64,000 nucleotides of DNA from Spartobacteria bacterium (GCA_021325495.1 JAJPGZ010000002.1:620001-684000), one strand, 5' to 3'; shown: positions 17,217 to 25,989, counted from the stretch's first letter. Program-made: numbers and translations. Notes: generated from the sequence alone by a model not told the origin.

Positions 17217-17615
17217 ATGGAAACTTCCATCCCCGCATCGACCCCGCCGCCGCCATTACCCGCGAACTCCATCAGCGCATCGCACGTGCGCACCTGGAAT
17301 ATTCTGTGTCACGCCAGCGCGTTGCTCGGCGTCTTCTTTCATTTCCCCGGGCACCTGCTCGGACCGCTCATTATCTGGCTGGCCAAACGCGATGACTCGC
17401 CCGAGATCGATGCGCACGGCAAAGAATCGCTCAACTTCCAAATCTCGATGCTGATCTACAACGTCATCGCCGCCGTCTTTTGTTTGATCCTGATCGGCTT
17501 CGCGTTTCTCGCGATTCTTTGGATCCTGAACACGATCTTCGTCATCGTCGCGTCGATCAAAGCGAGCGAGGGAAAGTTCTACCGTTATCCGCTAACGATC
17601 CGGTTCCTCACGTAA
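17217..17615 (+). CDS. DUF4870-type membrane protein
   Basis: A 132-residue protein with a strong AAAGGAGA ribosome site upstream. A Pro-rich N-terminus (TPPPPLPAN) leads into the DUF4870 pattern: a first helix WNILCHASALLGVFFHFPG, PLIIWLAKRDDSPEIDAHGKESLNFQ, then two further helices around 75-110, and a C-terminus FYRYPLTIRF. The family is distantly related to Tic20-like membrane proteins; its role is unknown. It has no M1 copy. Confidence 0.85.
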   Translation: METSIPASTPPPPLPANSISASHVRTWNILCHASALLGVFFHFPGHLLGPLIIWLAKRDDSPEIDAHGKESLNFQISMLIYNVIAAVFCLILIGFAFLAILWILNTIFVIVASIKASEGKFYRYPLTIRFLT

Positions 17616-17742
17616 TGGCGACCGGCGTGAGATAATAGTCCACGTCGGGCTGTCAATTTCAGGTAGCTGTCGATTTTGCGTAGCCGCGGCTGTACGCCAA
17701 TTTCCTTGTCCCACGGTTCACCTCTCGACATTATCACGGCCG

Positions 17743-18411
17743 ATGTTTGCCGACGTCTGGCAGTACATTCCAGATATCATCAAGGAGGCCGCGACGAGCC
17801 CACTTGGGCTCCTCGCTTTGATGATAATCGCATTGGCGATCTTGGCGTTTTTCTTTTTCAGAGACGCGCCAACCAAAGTAAAGCTGTCCATCTTTTTGTT
17901 ACTGTTTTTGGGCGTCGCGGTATTCGCGGCAAAGGTTGTTTCCAAAGCGAATGAGGTGGCTGCGTCACAGGCGCGTGAAAATACGCCCGCACCGTCGACC
18001 ACACCATCGTCGACTGTTGGCGTTCCGGATGTTGCAAAACCAACCACAATTCCGGGAGACACCGGTTGGATTTTCGCAGGTTACTTTGACACTCAGACCG
18101 ACAGATTCGTCGAAGGTCCATATGTCGAATCGATCAGCACGACTGGCCGCGGGTTTCGAAGATATATCGAAATTGGAGATACCATCCGACTCAAAGTATC
18201 ACGTCCGGTGATCATCATCGGTTATAAGCAGACGTCTACTTCGCGCGCGTTAGAACATCCTCCGATAGTCGGGATAACTAGTAGCGATGACATGACCGGA
18301 GTTATCCTGCCTAAGGGCGCTGAACTCGTTGTACGAGATATCGCTGAAGGGCAAAGTCCAAACAATCCGAATGCCGCACTATGGCTTCGGGTTGTTCATG
18401 TGCCGCAATAA
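17743..18411 (+). CDS. Membrane-anchored hypothetical protein
   Basis: A 222-residue protein. It has two N-terminal hydrophobic segments (about 20-40 and 47-63), a Thr/Pro-rich linker (about 75-105) and a globular C-terminal part starting GWIFAGYFDTQTDRFVEGPY. That part, ending GAELVVRDIAEGQ and LWLRVVHV, has the beta-rich look of an SH3-like domain. The family is not recognised. Codon use looks less GC-biased than its neighbours and it has no M1 copy. The HNH endonuclease gene follows directly, so the two may have arrived together. Confidence 0.65.
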   Translation: MFADVWQYIPDIIKEAATSPLGLLALMIIALAILAFFFFRDAPTKVKLSIFLLLFLGVAVFAAKVVSKANEVAASQARENTPAPSTTPSSTVGVPDVAKPTTIPGDTGWIFAGYFDTQTDRFVEGPYVESISTTGRGFRRYIEIGDTIRLKVSRPVIIIGYKQTSTSRALEHPPIVGITSSDDMTGVILPKGAELVVRDIAEGQSPNNPNAALWLRVVHVPQ

Positions 18412-18442
18412 CTCGCCTTACTCTTCAACCGCGATTGGGGCA

Positions 18443-19192
18443 ATGGAAGTCGACGACATCATTTCGTATCACGATCTCGTTACGGAGGAGAAAGCCGCGC
18501 TGCAGAAGGGAATGAACTTCGGCGTTGGGAAGAAGTATTCCGTATTTCTAATGTCGTTGCGCGAGAACGCGCCGTACGCAGACGCGCTCGATCCAGCCAC
18601 TGGAATGCTGACGTTTGAAGGTCACGATGAACCGCAGCGACGCGGCGGACCCAATCCGAAAGAAGTTGATCAGCCCTTAATGACGCCGCGCGGATCGGGG
18701 ACGGAGAATGGAAAGTTCTTTCGAGCAGCGATGGATTTCAAAAGCGGCCTGCGCGCGAAGCCTGAACTGATCAAAGTTTATGAAAAGATTTCGCGCGGGA
18801 TCTGGAGCTACAAAGGTTTCTTCGAATTGATCGACGCGAACATCGTTTCCAATGGGAAGCGCAAGGTATTCAAGTTTTCGCTGAAGCCCGTCGAGAAGAA
18901 ATCATTCGGCCGAGTTGTCGATCTTCCGCACAATCGATTGATCCCGACGACGGTGAAGGTGGAAGTGTGGCGGCGCGACGGTGGCCAATGCGTCCAATGC
19001 GGTTCGAAGAAGAATCTACATTTCGATCACGACATTCCTTTTTCGAAAGGCGGAAGCAGTCTGACCGCCGCGAACGTTCGATTACTCTGCGCGAAACATA
19101 ATCTCGAAAAGTCAGACAAGATTCTGTCCGTCGCGCCGTGGTTATTTGCTAGTGCGGCGGCTGCGTCCCACATTCACAAGTTGCCCGGCTAA
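18443..19192 (+). CDS. HNH endonuclease with an N-terminal SRA-like domain (probable modification-dependent restriction enzyme)
   Basis: About 249 residues from ATG 18443, preceded by GGGG. ATG 18398 or 18371 would overlap the upstream gene. The C-terminal HNH domain is clear: VWRRDGGQCVQCGSKKNLH with a CxxC knuckle, then FDHDIPFSKGGSS, and NVRLLCAKHNLEKSDK. The N-terminal part, with FEGHDEP, GTENGKFFRAA, a PELIKVYEKI segment and WSYKGFFELIDA, resembles the SRA-like domains of McrA-type enzymes that recognise modified cytosine. That would make it a type IV restriction enzyme; the SRA assignment is by pattern memory and is the weaker part. The single M1 at 18916 lies in the linker. Confidence 0.75.
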   Translation: MEVDDIISYHDLVTEEKAALQKGMNFGVGKKYSVFLMSLRENAPYADALDPATGMLTFEGHDEPQRRGGPNPKEVDQPLMTPRGSGTENGKFFRAAMDFKSGLRAKPELIKVYEKISRGIWSYKGFFELIDANIVSNGKRKVFKFSLKPVEKKSFGRVVDLPHNRLIPTTVKVEVWRRDGGQCVQCGSKKNLHFDHDIPFSKGGSSLTAANVRLLCAKHNLEKSDKILSVAPWLFASAAAASHIHKLPG

Positions 19193-19254
19193 TTGCCGGC
19201 CTCAAGATGACAGAAAGTGAAAGTAGAAACTTAAATTAGAAACAATACGCGCCG

Positions 19255-20778
19255 ATGAAATCTCGCTTCTTCTCAAAAGCCCCCGAGGGCACGGCCGTTC
19301 TCTTCTTCATCCAAATTTTTGCGACGTTGGGCTTCGCGGTCCTTTACTCAACGCTCGTCCTTTACGCGACGAAGCATCTGAATCTCGGGACGAAAGAGGC
19401 GACGGCGTTGATGGGCGTGTTCGGCGCGTTCAATTACGGGCTCCATCTTTTCGGCGGTTATCTCGGCGGACGGTTTCTTTCCAATCGCAATCTGTTCGTC
19501 GGCGGCATGGCGCTGCAAGTGATCGGGTGCGGTTGTATCGCGAGCGGGACGCTTCCGCTTTTCTATGTCGGGCTCGCGCTTTTTCTCACTGGCAGCGGAC
19601 TCAACGTCACCTGCATCAACATGATGCTGACGCAACGGTTCACCTCGGACGATCCGCGCCGCGAAGGGGCGTTCCTCTGGAATTACGCGGGCATGAACGT
19701 CGGCTTCTTCGTCGGCTTCAGCGTGGCCGGTTATTTCCAGGCGACGGAAAGTTATTCGAGCCTTTTCATTTTCGCGACCCTCGGCAATTTCGTCGCGATC
19801 GTGCTGGCGACGGCGTCGTGGAAAACGTTGCGCGATCGCAACACGCCGTTGCTCGAAGTTTCGCCTAACAAGTTCACGACACGTCTCGCGGCCGGAATCG
19901 CCATCGTTATCGGTCTGGTGCCGGTCGTTTGGTTCATGCTGCAGCGACCGGGCAGCACGGAAACGATCATCAAAGGAATCTGCGCGCTGGTGGCGTTGAC
20001 CTTGATTTACCTGACGATCACGCACGCCGATCGCCGCGAGAAACGGAACATGACGGCGTATCTCATTCTTACGATCGGCTCGCTCATGTTCTGGTCGCTC
20101 TATCAGATGGCGCCGAGCGGGCTGATGTTGTTCGCGGTGCACAATGTCGATCGCATGATCGGCCGGGTGGAGATTCAGCCGCAATGGATCCAGAACATCA
20201 ACACCGTCTGCATCGTCATCGGCGGGCCGTTGCTCGCGTCGTTCTTCACCCGCATGCGCGCGCGCGGTTGGAACATCGACATCCCGAAACAATTCGCGAC
20301 TTCGCTGTTGTTGATGGCGCTCGGTTTTCTCATTCTGCCGGTCGGGATCAAGCTGGCCGGCGCCAATGGTCTGAGCGCGTTCTGGTGGCTCTTCGCCAGT
20401 TACGTGCTGCAAAGCATCGGTGAGCTGCTCATCTCGCCGATCGGCTACGCGATGATCGGTAAACTCGCGCCGCGCCAATATCAGGGAATCATGATGGGCA
20501 GCTGGATGCTGGTGACGGGATTGGCGTCGCTTTTCGCCGGCGATTTTTCGGGAATGATTCCGGAACCGACGGGCGCGACAGCGGTGGCGACGAATCCCGG
20601 TTACGTGAAATTATTCGCGGAGCTCGGGACGGGAAGCCTTGTCGTCGGTATCGCGCTGGTGGTGTTGAATCCGTTCTTGCGCAAGCTGATCACGGACAAG
20701 GCGGAAGGCGAACCGACCGCGGTTGAGGCGGCGCCGACGACGGTCGGGCCGGCGGTACCGGCCGGGTCGATCGAGTAA
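19255..20778 (+). CDS. POT/PTR family proton-dependent oligopeptide transporter
   Basis: A 507-residue major-facilitator protein with about 14 hydrophobic segments. Family features are FFIQIFATLGFAVLYSTLVLYAT in helix 1, GGYLGGRFLSNRN after helix 2, and the PTR2 signature region FLWNYAGMNVGFFVGFSVAGYF. The late ELLISPIGYAMIGKLAPRQYQGIMMG matches the POT helix 10 motif with its conserved glutamate. It imports di- and tripeptides with protons. No M1 copy falls inside despite its length; one M2 does (19864). Confidence 0.9.
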   Translation: MKSRFFSKAPEGTAVLFFIQIFATLGFAVLYSTLVLYATKHLNLGTKEATALMGVFGAFNYGLHLFGGYLGGRFLSNRNLFVGGMALQVIGCGCIASGTLPLFYVGLALFLTGSGLNVTCINMMLTQRFTSDDPRREGAFLWNYAGMNVGFFVGFSVAGYFQATESYSSLFIFATLGNFVAIVLATASWKTLRDRNTPLLEVSPNKFTTRLAAGIAIVIGLVPVVWFMLQRPGSTETIIKGICALVALTLIYLTITHADRREKRNMTAYLILTIGSLMFWSLYQMAPSGLMLFAVHNVDRMIGRVEIQPQWIQNINTVCIVIGGPLLASFFTRMRARGWNIDIPKQFATSLLLMALGFLILPVGIKLAGANGLSAFWWLFASYVLQSIGELLISPIGYAMIGKLAPRQYQGIMMGSWMLVTGLASLFAGDFSGMIPEPTGATAVATNPGYVKLFAELGTGSLVVGIALVVLNPFLRKLITDKAEGEPTAVEAAPTTVGPAVPAGSIE

Positions 20779-20800
20779 TTCGCGCGCGACCGCGACTCAA

Positions 20801-20824
20801 TTACTTCATGCGATCGAACGTTTT
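20801..20824 (-). other. Copy of the 3' end of the korB-like gene
   Basis: On the minus strand this stretch reads out as TFDRMK followed by a stop, matching the last codons of the 2-oxoacid oxidoreductase beta subunit at 21612. The two 24-base stretches differ at about three positions. It lies 24 bp after the POT gene and may be a relic of rearrangement; chance is not excluded. Confidence 0.4.
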
Positions 20825-20954
20825 ACGCTCCTTGGCGCTAGACGGCCAAATTTGTGTGCCCGATATGATGTGTCGCTGCGCGATGGGCCGGCTGCAGAAG
20901 ATCGACATCACGAAGAAACGATGAAGGGCAAAGGATGAAGGATGAAACGCGGCG

Positions 20955-21221
20955 CTAGTGCGTCGCGACGGCGGGCGCGTCGTTAGTCGTCGCGAGACGG
21001 CCGGTGCGTTGAGCGACGGTCCGCTCATCGCCCAATTTTTTTAATAGTGTACCAGTGGCCACTGCGGCACCGGCGAGACCAAGCACCGCCGCGGCCGGCA
21101 CCGACGCCAGGCCAACGAGTCCGGCGCCGACAATCGTGGCCACTCCGCTGATCGTTCCAAAAGTCCGCATCCGTCGCGACTCGTTTTGCAATTGCTCGAT
21201 CGTTTTGGTTGTCGTCGTCAT
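20955..21221 (-). CDS. Small membrane protein
   Basis: An 88-residue protein. Its N-terminus MTTTTKTIEQLQNESRRMRT looks helical and polar, followed by one long or two short Gly/Ala-rich hydrophobic segments (about 22-62, with GVATIVGAGLVGLASVPA), then a charged tail. I do not recognise it. Its start overlaps the stop of the upstream gene by four bases (21218-21221), so the pair is translationally coupled. Confidence 0.65.
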   Translation of the reverse strand: MTTTTKTIEQLQNESRRMRTFGTISGVATIVGAGLVGLASVPAAAVLGLAGAAVATGTLLKKLGDERTVAQRTGRLATTNDAPAVATH

Positions 21222-21529
21222 TCCGTTGCTTTCGTGCGTGCAGATAATATACCAGTTGTGCCCAGCCCGACAACAATGGCTTGTTGGACGGTGGTGGGCG
21301 CGGTCAGCGCGAAGACCAGTCCGCCAAACAAGATTGATGAGAGGAGCATATCGAAGAAGACCTTGATCGGCCGCGCGCCCGTTCCGAGGTCAGCGCCGAG
21401 GGCCAGAAAAAGTGAGAGGGGTTGTTTGCCCTGGAGCCGATTCAGCGCGTACAAAACGAACGCGCCCAGAAAAGTGAACAGGGGCAGCTCCAAAAAATTC
21501 CACGCGGCAATGAGCCAGGGAGGAGGCAT
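21218..21529 (-). CDS. Small membrane protein, partner of the preceding gene
   Basis: A 103-residue protein with hydrophobic segments at about residues 5-28 (WLIAAWNFLELPLFTFLGAFVLYAL) and 60-95, separated by a loop with a GADLGTGARPIKV stretch. It has no recognised family. Two short overlapping membrane-protein genes suggest subunits of one complex. A holin/anti-holin pair would be possible in principle, but no phage gene is nearby. It lies downstream of an M1 copy at 21599. Confidence 0.65.
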   Translation of the reverse strand: MPPPWLIAAWNFLELPLFTFLGAFVLYALNRLQGKQPLSLFLALGADLGTGARPIKVFFDMLLSSILFGGLVFALTAPTTVQQAIVVGLGTTGILSARTKATE

Positions 21530-21611
21530 GTCGCGATGCTAACGCGCGGCGCAGAATCCGGTCAAGCCTAACGAACAACGTCGTCTGCGCGCTCGCGCAA
21601 GATCGACATCG

Positions 21612-22622
21612 TCACTTCATGCGGTCGAAGGTTTTCTGGAGCAACTCGAGATCCGATGCATTGCCAGTTTTCGCTCGCGTTGTCTCAATCCACTTTTTCT
21701 CCAGCGCATTTTTGGTCGGACGATCGGATTGATAAAAGACGCCGAAGACGCCCGGAAACGGTAGTTGCGCGAGCTTATAAGCAGCGAGCTCGTCGGTCAC
21801 GTCGTGACGCAATTCGTCCTCGGGCGTGTTGTCCCATTTCTTTTCCTGGATGAGCTCGAAGCTGCCGCCTTTGCGCGGATCGGCCGGGTCGAAGACGTCG
21901 GGATAAAATTCGACGCATTCGCTCAGGCATTCGATCACGCTGAAGCCCTGGTGATCGAACGCGCGCTCAATCATTTCCATCATGTGTTTGACCTGCGTGG
22001 CGTGGGTGCGCGCGATGAAGGTGGCGCCGGCGCTAACGAGTTGTTTCATCGGATTGACCGGTTGATCGATGGCGCCGGTCGGGTCGGTCTTGGATTTGAA
22101 ACCGATGGGCGAAGTGGGCGAGGTCTGCTTCTTCGTTAGGCCGTAAACGAAGTTGTCCATGATGAAGTAGACCAGGTTCACGTTCTTGCGCGCGCCGTGA
22201 TTGAGATGGTTGCCGCCGATGGAGAAACCGTCGCCGTCGCCGCCGAACAAAAAGACGTTCAGGTCCGGCCGGGCCAGACTAATGCCGCTGGCGAGCGGGA
22301 CCGCGCGGCCGTGAATGAAATGGGCGCCATGGCCGTTAACGAAATAGGGAAAGCGCGATGAGCAACCGATGCCGGCGAGGGTAACGATCTTTTCGTGATC
22401 GAGATTTCGTTTCTCGAGAACTTTGTAAAACGAAGCGAGCACGGCGAAATCGCCGCAGCCCGGACACCACGTAGGGTGATCGGCGGTGATGGCTTTCTTC
22501 GTTAACTTCTCGCGCGGAATTTCGATTGTGGTGGCAGGCGTCCCGCCTGCATCTGCAGCCGACACCGCCGCCGCTACAGAAGAAGTATCGCCGGAGCCGT
22601 TTGGTTTTGTTTCGTCAGACAT
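21612..22622 (-). CDS. korB: 2-oxoacid:ferredoxin oxidoreductase, beta (TPP-binding) subunit
   Basis: A 336-residue protein. TPP binding is shown by HPTWCPGCGDFAVL (about 50-63), CSSRFPYFVNGHGAHFIHGRA, and GGDGDGFSIGGNHLNH followed by YFIMDNFVYGLTKKQTSPTS. With the alpha subunit it oxidatively decarboxylates 2-oxoglutarate or a related 2-oxoacid, passing electrons to ferredoxin; the exact 2-oxoacid is not decided by sequence. The first about 40 residues are a low-complexity extension (SVAAAVSAADAGGTPATT), part of it encoded by a REP-like hairpin. The order is korA, a small ORF, then korB on the minus strand. Confidence 0.9.
   Translation of the reverse strand: MSDETKPNGSGDTSSVAAAVSAADAGGTPATTIEIPREKLTKKAITADHPTWCPGCGDFAVLASFYKVLEKRNLDHEKIVTLAGIGCSSRFPYFVNGHGAHFIHGRAVPLASGISLARPDLNVFLFGGDGDGFSIGGNHLNHGARKNVNLVYFIMDNFVYGLTKKQTSPTSPIGFKSKTDPTGAIDQPVNPMKQLVSAGATFIARTHATQVKHMMEMIERAFDHQGFSVIECLSECVEFYPDVFDPADPRKGGSFELIQEKKWDNTPEDELRHDVTDELAAYKLAQLPFPGVFGVFYQSDRPTKNALEKKWIETTRAKTGNASDLELLQKTFDRMK
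22534..22550. repeat. REP-like hairpin inside the korB coding sequence
   Basis: GCAGGCG (22534-22540) and CGCCTGC (22544-22550) form a 7-bp stem with a 3-base loop, flanked by GTGGTG. It matches the style of the intergenic element at 8550-8609. Read in the korB frame it contributes AGGTPATT of the N-terminal extension. Confidence 0.7.
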
Positions 22623-22716
22623 AAATTAATTAGGAAAACAGGAACGCAGGAAAAGGATTCCGAAACTCTTTCCTCTTTTCCTGCTTTCCTTATTCAAGAT
22701 CGACATCTTTATTTCG

Positions 22717-22902
22717 TTAGGCCTTTGCGGGCAGTTGCGCGGAATCGGACCGCGTTTCGTTCTCGCCGGACGACGCCTTCGCCGCTTCGGTCCCCGGTTT
22801 GGTCGGTGTGTTGTCGAATGCGCGATCGACCGCCGCAGGCACTTTCGCGGCGGCGCGCTTCGTCGCGTCGGCTGTCTCTGGATCTTTGCGGTCCGCGTTC
22901 AT
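22717..22902 (-). CDS. Small disordered hypothetical protein between korA and korB
   Basis: A 61-residue protein rich in Ala, Lys, Thr and Asp (MNADRKDPETADATKRAAAK at the start), with no hydrophobic core and no cysteines, so probably intrinsically disordered. An AAAGGAAA ribosome site lies directly before the ATG, which supports translation. The TAA stop is supplied by an M2 motif (22714-22721), and an M1 copy follows at 22696. Its position within the oxidoreductase operon suggests a role with that complex; this is inference only. Confidence 0.6.
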   Translation of the reverse strand: MNADRKDPETADATKRAAAKVPAAVDRAFDNTPTKPGTEAAKASSGENETRSDSAQLPAKA

Positions 22903-22931
22903 TTTCCTTTAGCCTTCTACCTTTTGCCTTT

Positions 22932-24872
22932 CTATCCCACTCCCTGCGGGACGACTTCCTTCAAGTGTTTCACGTTTTCCGGCGCGGTGCCGTGATGCTC
23001 GACCGCGGCGCCATCGCGCGGAATATTTCTCGCGTAAGTTTTGCCTTTGAAAACGTTTTCTAAAATCTCTTTCACGCGGAAGGTGAGTCCGTCGGTCTTG
23101 GTCACGCTCTCGATCTTCGATTCGCAATAGCGCGCCCGCAAAATCGTGGCGAGCTGTCCATAACCGTAAACGCCGGCATCGTTCATCTCGACCACGACGA
23201 TGCGCTTGAACTTCGGCCAAATTTTTTCCAATCCGTTAGGCAACGGATGAATGTGACGCAGATGCAACGCCCCGATCTTCTCGCCGTGTTCGCGCGCGCG
23301 TTTCACCGCGTCGTGGATCGGGCCGTAGGTCGAGCCCCAACCGACGAGCAAGGTGTCGCCTTGTTCATCGCCATAAATTTCCGGCGTCGGAATGTCGTCG
23401 GCGAGCTTGCGCAATTTGTTGCGGCGTTTCGCCGTCATCGCCATGTGCATCTTCGGGCTGCCGGTAGGATGTCCCATCTCATCGTGCTCGAGCCCGGACA
23501 TGAGCGGATATTTGCCGTCGAGAATGCGCGCGCCCGGCGGGACGTGTTGCGTGATTTGGTCTAACGGATATGGCTTGTGCGTTTGTCGCGCAGTCAGGTC
23601 TGGTTTCGGATCGACCATGATCTTCGCCAGGTCCGGTTCGTCGAAAGCTTCGATGCGGGTCGCGAGCGAGGTGTCGCTCAAAATAAATACCGGCGTCGAA
23701 TATTTGCGCGCGATCCGCGCCGCTTCGATCGCGATGTAAAAACAATCTTCCACTGTCGCGGCCGCGAGCACGACGCGCGGGCTGTCGCCGTGACTGCCGA
23801 AGATGGCTTGATGCAAATCGCTTTGTTCGACATTCGTCGGCAATCCTGTGCTCGGGCCGCCGCGTTGCACATTGCAAATGATGAGCGGGATCTCCGCCAT
23901 CGACGCCCAGCCGATCGCTTCGGTCTTCAACGAAATTCCCGGTCCCGCGCTGCCAGTAACCGCGAGCCAACCGGAATACGACATGCCGATCGCGATGGAG
24001 ACCGACGCGAGCTCGTCTTCGGCCTGCACGAAAATGCCGCCGTATTTCGGAAGCTCGCGCCGCAAAACTTCCATCACACTCGACCAGGGCGTGATCGGAT
24101 AGCCGGCGCCGAAACGCACACCGGCGGCGAGCAATCCGTAGGCGAGCGCCTGATTGCCGTCCATCGTGATCTGCGCGCGGCCGCCGGGCTTGTCGATCTT
24201 TTCGAATTGATAAAGTTTCGTGAGCAGGTTGCCGACGGGATAGGCGTAGCCGGCGGTGAAGGCCATGATCGCGGTGTTGACGATGCTCTCGTCTTTGCCG
24301 CCGAATTTTTCCTTCATCAACGCGACCAGCTTCTCTTGATCGAGATGAAAAATTTTCGCGATCAATCCGAGCACGAAAATGTTTTTGCCCTTGTCCTTGG
24401 CCGTGCCGCCGAGCGCTTCGACCGTCAGTCCAGTGATGGGGATGCCGACGTAAACAAATCGCTTATCGTCGAGGTCTGGCTCAACGTTGTCCGAATCGTA
24501 AAGGAGCACGCCGCCTTCGCGCAGAAAACCGATGTGGTCGTGATAACTGTGTTGATAAAACGCGACCAGAAAATCGGCTTCGTCGCCGGCCGATAAAACT
24601 TCGCCCGAACCGATGCGCACTTGGAAGATCGACGGCCCGCCCGAGATCGTCGCGGGAATCGTCATGTAAGTCATGACGTCCTGCGCGCTGCGGCCGGCGA
24701 GTCGCGCCAGAAATGCGCCGGCGGTTTGGATTCCGTCCTGCGAATTGCCGGCGAGACGGATGACGGCGTCGTTGATATTTTCCGGGCGAAGATCGGCACG
24801 ATCGGGAACTTGAACGTTCGCCGCTGCGGATTGCTGCACCGCTGTGATGTCGGGGTTATTCGGTTCGCCCAT
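22932..24872 (-). CDS. korA: 2-oxoacid:ferredoxin oxidoreductase, alpha subunit (gamma-alpha fusion)
   Basis: A 646-residue protein. The N-terminal gamma domain (about 40-225) contains LAGNSQDGIQTAG and ATISGGPSIFQVRIGS; the alpha domain (about 240-600) contains GNQALAYGLLAAGVRFGAGYPITPWSS and TGSAGPGISLKTEAIGWASMAEIPLIICNVQRGGPSTGLPT in separate segments. This is the fused architecture typical of KorA in aerobes and microaerophiles. It works with korB downstream. Electrons go to a ferredoxin, for which the gene at 9.4 kb is a candidate. It starts divergently from the 25 kb gene, with an M1 at 24942 in between. Confidence 0.92.
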   Translation of the reverse strand: MGEPNNPDITAVQQSAAANVQVPDRADLRPENINDAVIRLAGNSQDGIQTAGAFLARLAGRSAQDVMTYMTIPATISGGPSIFQVRIGSGEVLSAGDEADFLVAFYQHSYHDHIGFLREGGVLLYDSDNVEPDLDDKRFVYVGIPITGLTVEALGGTAKDKGKNIFVLGLIAKIFHLDQEKLVALMKEKFGGKDESIVNTAIMAFTAGYAYPVGNLLTKLYQFEKIDKPGGRAQITMDGNQALAYGLLAAGVRFGAGYPITPWSSVMEVLRRELPKYGGIFVQAEDELASVSIAIGMSYSGWLAVTGSAGPGISLKTEAIGWASMAEIPLIICNVQRGGPSTGLPTNVEQSDLHQAIFGSHGDSPRVVLAAATVEDCFYIAIEAARIARKYSTPVFILSDTSLATRIEAFDEPDLAKIMVDPKPDLTARQTHKPYPLDQITQHVPPGARILDGKYPLMSGLEHDEMGHPTGSPKMHMAMTAKRRNKLRKLADDIPTPEIYGDEQGDTLLVGWGSTYGPIHDAVKRAREHGEKIGALHLRHIHPLPNGLEKIWPKFKRIVVVEMNDAGVYGYGQLATILRARYCESKIESVTKTDGLTFRVKEILENVFKGKTYARNIPRDGAAVEHHGTAPENVKHLKEVVPQGVG

Positions 24873-25076
24873 TTCGGGCTAGAAACTTGCAGCTATTTTC
24901 CCGTTTTCGCCAGAGCAATCTCGCTCGACGCGAAATGAAGATGTCGATCTTGCGAGACCATCGCATCAGCCGTTCGAATTTTCACAAAACAATCGTTGCC
25001 ATTGCGCGGCCATAATTGTCATACTCCGCCGAAATTCTAAGGCACACGCGATGCTCCAGCACGTCTGCCTAATCGT

Positions 25077-25976
25077 ATGTTCGTCCGAAATGATTCTTCG
25101 TCTCGATTCGTTAGGCTGGCTTCGCTTATCGTTGCGCTCGGGCTGGTTCCATTTTCCGCTTTCGCCCAATCGATATTCCTTCCAGTCGCATCCACCCCGT
25201 ACGATCGCCAGATGTTGCGGATTGATCCGATCCTCAACTGCAAAGCGTCATCGGTAGCGACCGCCGCTGCGATCCCGTTGCCGATCACAGTTTGGATGAT
25301 GGAGCTCCGCGCCGTGCCCTACCATTATTCGCGGCATTGGCAGACGCCGGCCGAGCTGCGGCTCGCGCAGGAAAGCGATTGCAAAGGCAAATCGGTCGCG
25401 CTGTTTGAAGAGATGCGCAAAGGCGGCGCGCGAAATCTGCGCATCGTCATCGGTAAACGCCACATTTTCGACGCCTCCACGCACACCTGGGTGCAGTGGG
25501 ACACGAGTGGCGGAAGTTATGTGCTCGATCCGACCTTCAACGAGTCGCCGACGCGCGCGGCGTTCCTCGATCCTTCGACGTATGTGCCGTTCTACGCTTT
25601 TGACGGCGAACATAAATACCGCGCGATGAATACGGCACTTGCCGCAAACACTCCGGCGATGATTAAACCGCAAATGCAAGCGGCCCCGACGCCGGCAATG
25701 GGCTCATATCGGACCGCGACGACGCCGTCCACGATGCGATTGGTTGCGACTCCTTCCGCTAACCACATCAACTATTCTCATGTCCAACAACCGGCAAGAT
25801 CGACATCGACCTCCGCATCGTATGGCAAGGCCGTGGACACGCCGGTCCTTATTGCGGCGGAGCCGCCGAAGCCGGCGGTCCACAAAACGTCGAACGCGAA
25901 GCGCAGTTCGTCATCGCACGCGGCGCATCATCGCCGGCATCGCCATCGCGCTCACGCAGTGGCCGCTGACGGTTAG
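25077..25976 (+). CDS. Secreted transglutaminase-like cysteine peptidase family protein
   Basis: A 299-residue protein. A signal peptide ends at about FSAFAQ (residue 31). The core has the order Cys-His-Asp of transglutaminase-like peptidases: SDCKGKSVALFEEM with the probable nucleophile, THTWVQW with His, and YVLDPTFN with Asp. RNLRIVIGKR fits the strand between. The C-terminal third (from about 185) is low-complexity, Pro/Thr/Ser-rich and ends in a His/Arg-rich tail (HHRRHRHRAHA). It probably acts in the periplasm on cell-surface proteins or peptides; the substrate is unknown. M1 copies at 25796 and 25979 lie in the tail and after the stop. Confidence 0.65.
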   Translation: MFVRNDSSSRFVRLASLIVALGLVPFSAFAQSIFLPVASTPYDRQMLRIDPILNCKASSVATAAAIPLPITVWMMELRAVPYHYSRHWQTPAELRLAQESDCKGKSVALFEEMRKGGARNLRIVIGKRHIFDASTHTWVQWDTSGGSYVLDPTFNESPTRAAFLDPSTYVPFYAFDGEHKYRAMNTALAANTPAMIKPQMQAAPTPAMGSYRTATTPSTMRLVATPSANHINYSHVQQPARSTSTSASYGKAVDTPVLIAAEPPKPAVHKTSNAKRSSSSHAAHHRRHRHRAHAVAADG

Positions 25977-25989
25977 GCAAGATCGACAA

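Noticed and set aside
18329-18442. Longer start for the HNH endonuclease
   Set aside because: It needs TTG or internal ATGs overlapping the preceding gene by up to 80 bases; ATG 18443 has a better upstream sequence.
19348-20478. 376-codon open frame on the minus strand
   Set aside because: It is antisense to a well-conserved POT transporter, its product is a low-complexity Arg/Asp-rich chain, and no start signal supports it.
20955-21529. Holin and anti-holin pair
   Set aside because: Two small membrane genes overlap, but no endolysin or other phage gene is near.
23577-24596. 339-codon open frame on the plus strand
   Set aside because: It lies entirely within korA in antisense; the product has no fold-like pattern.
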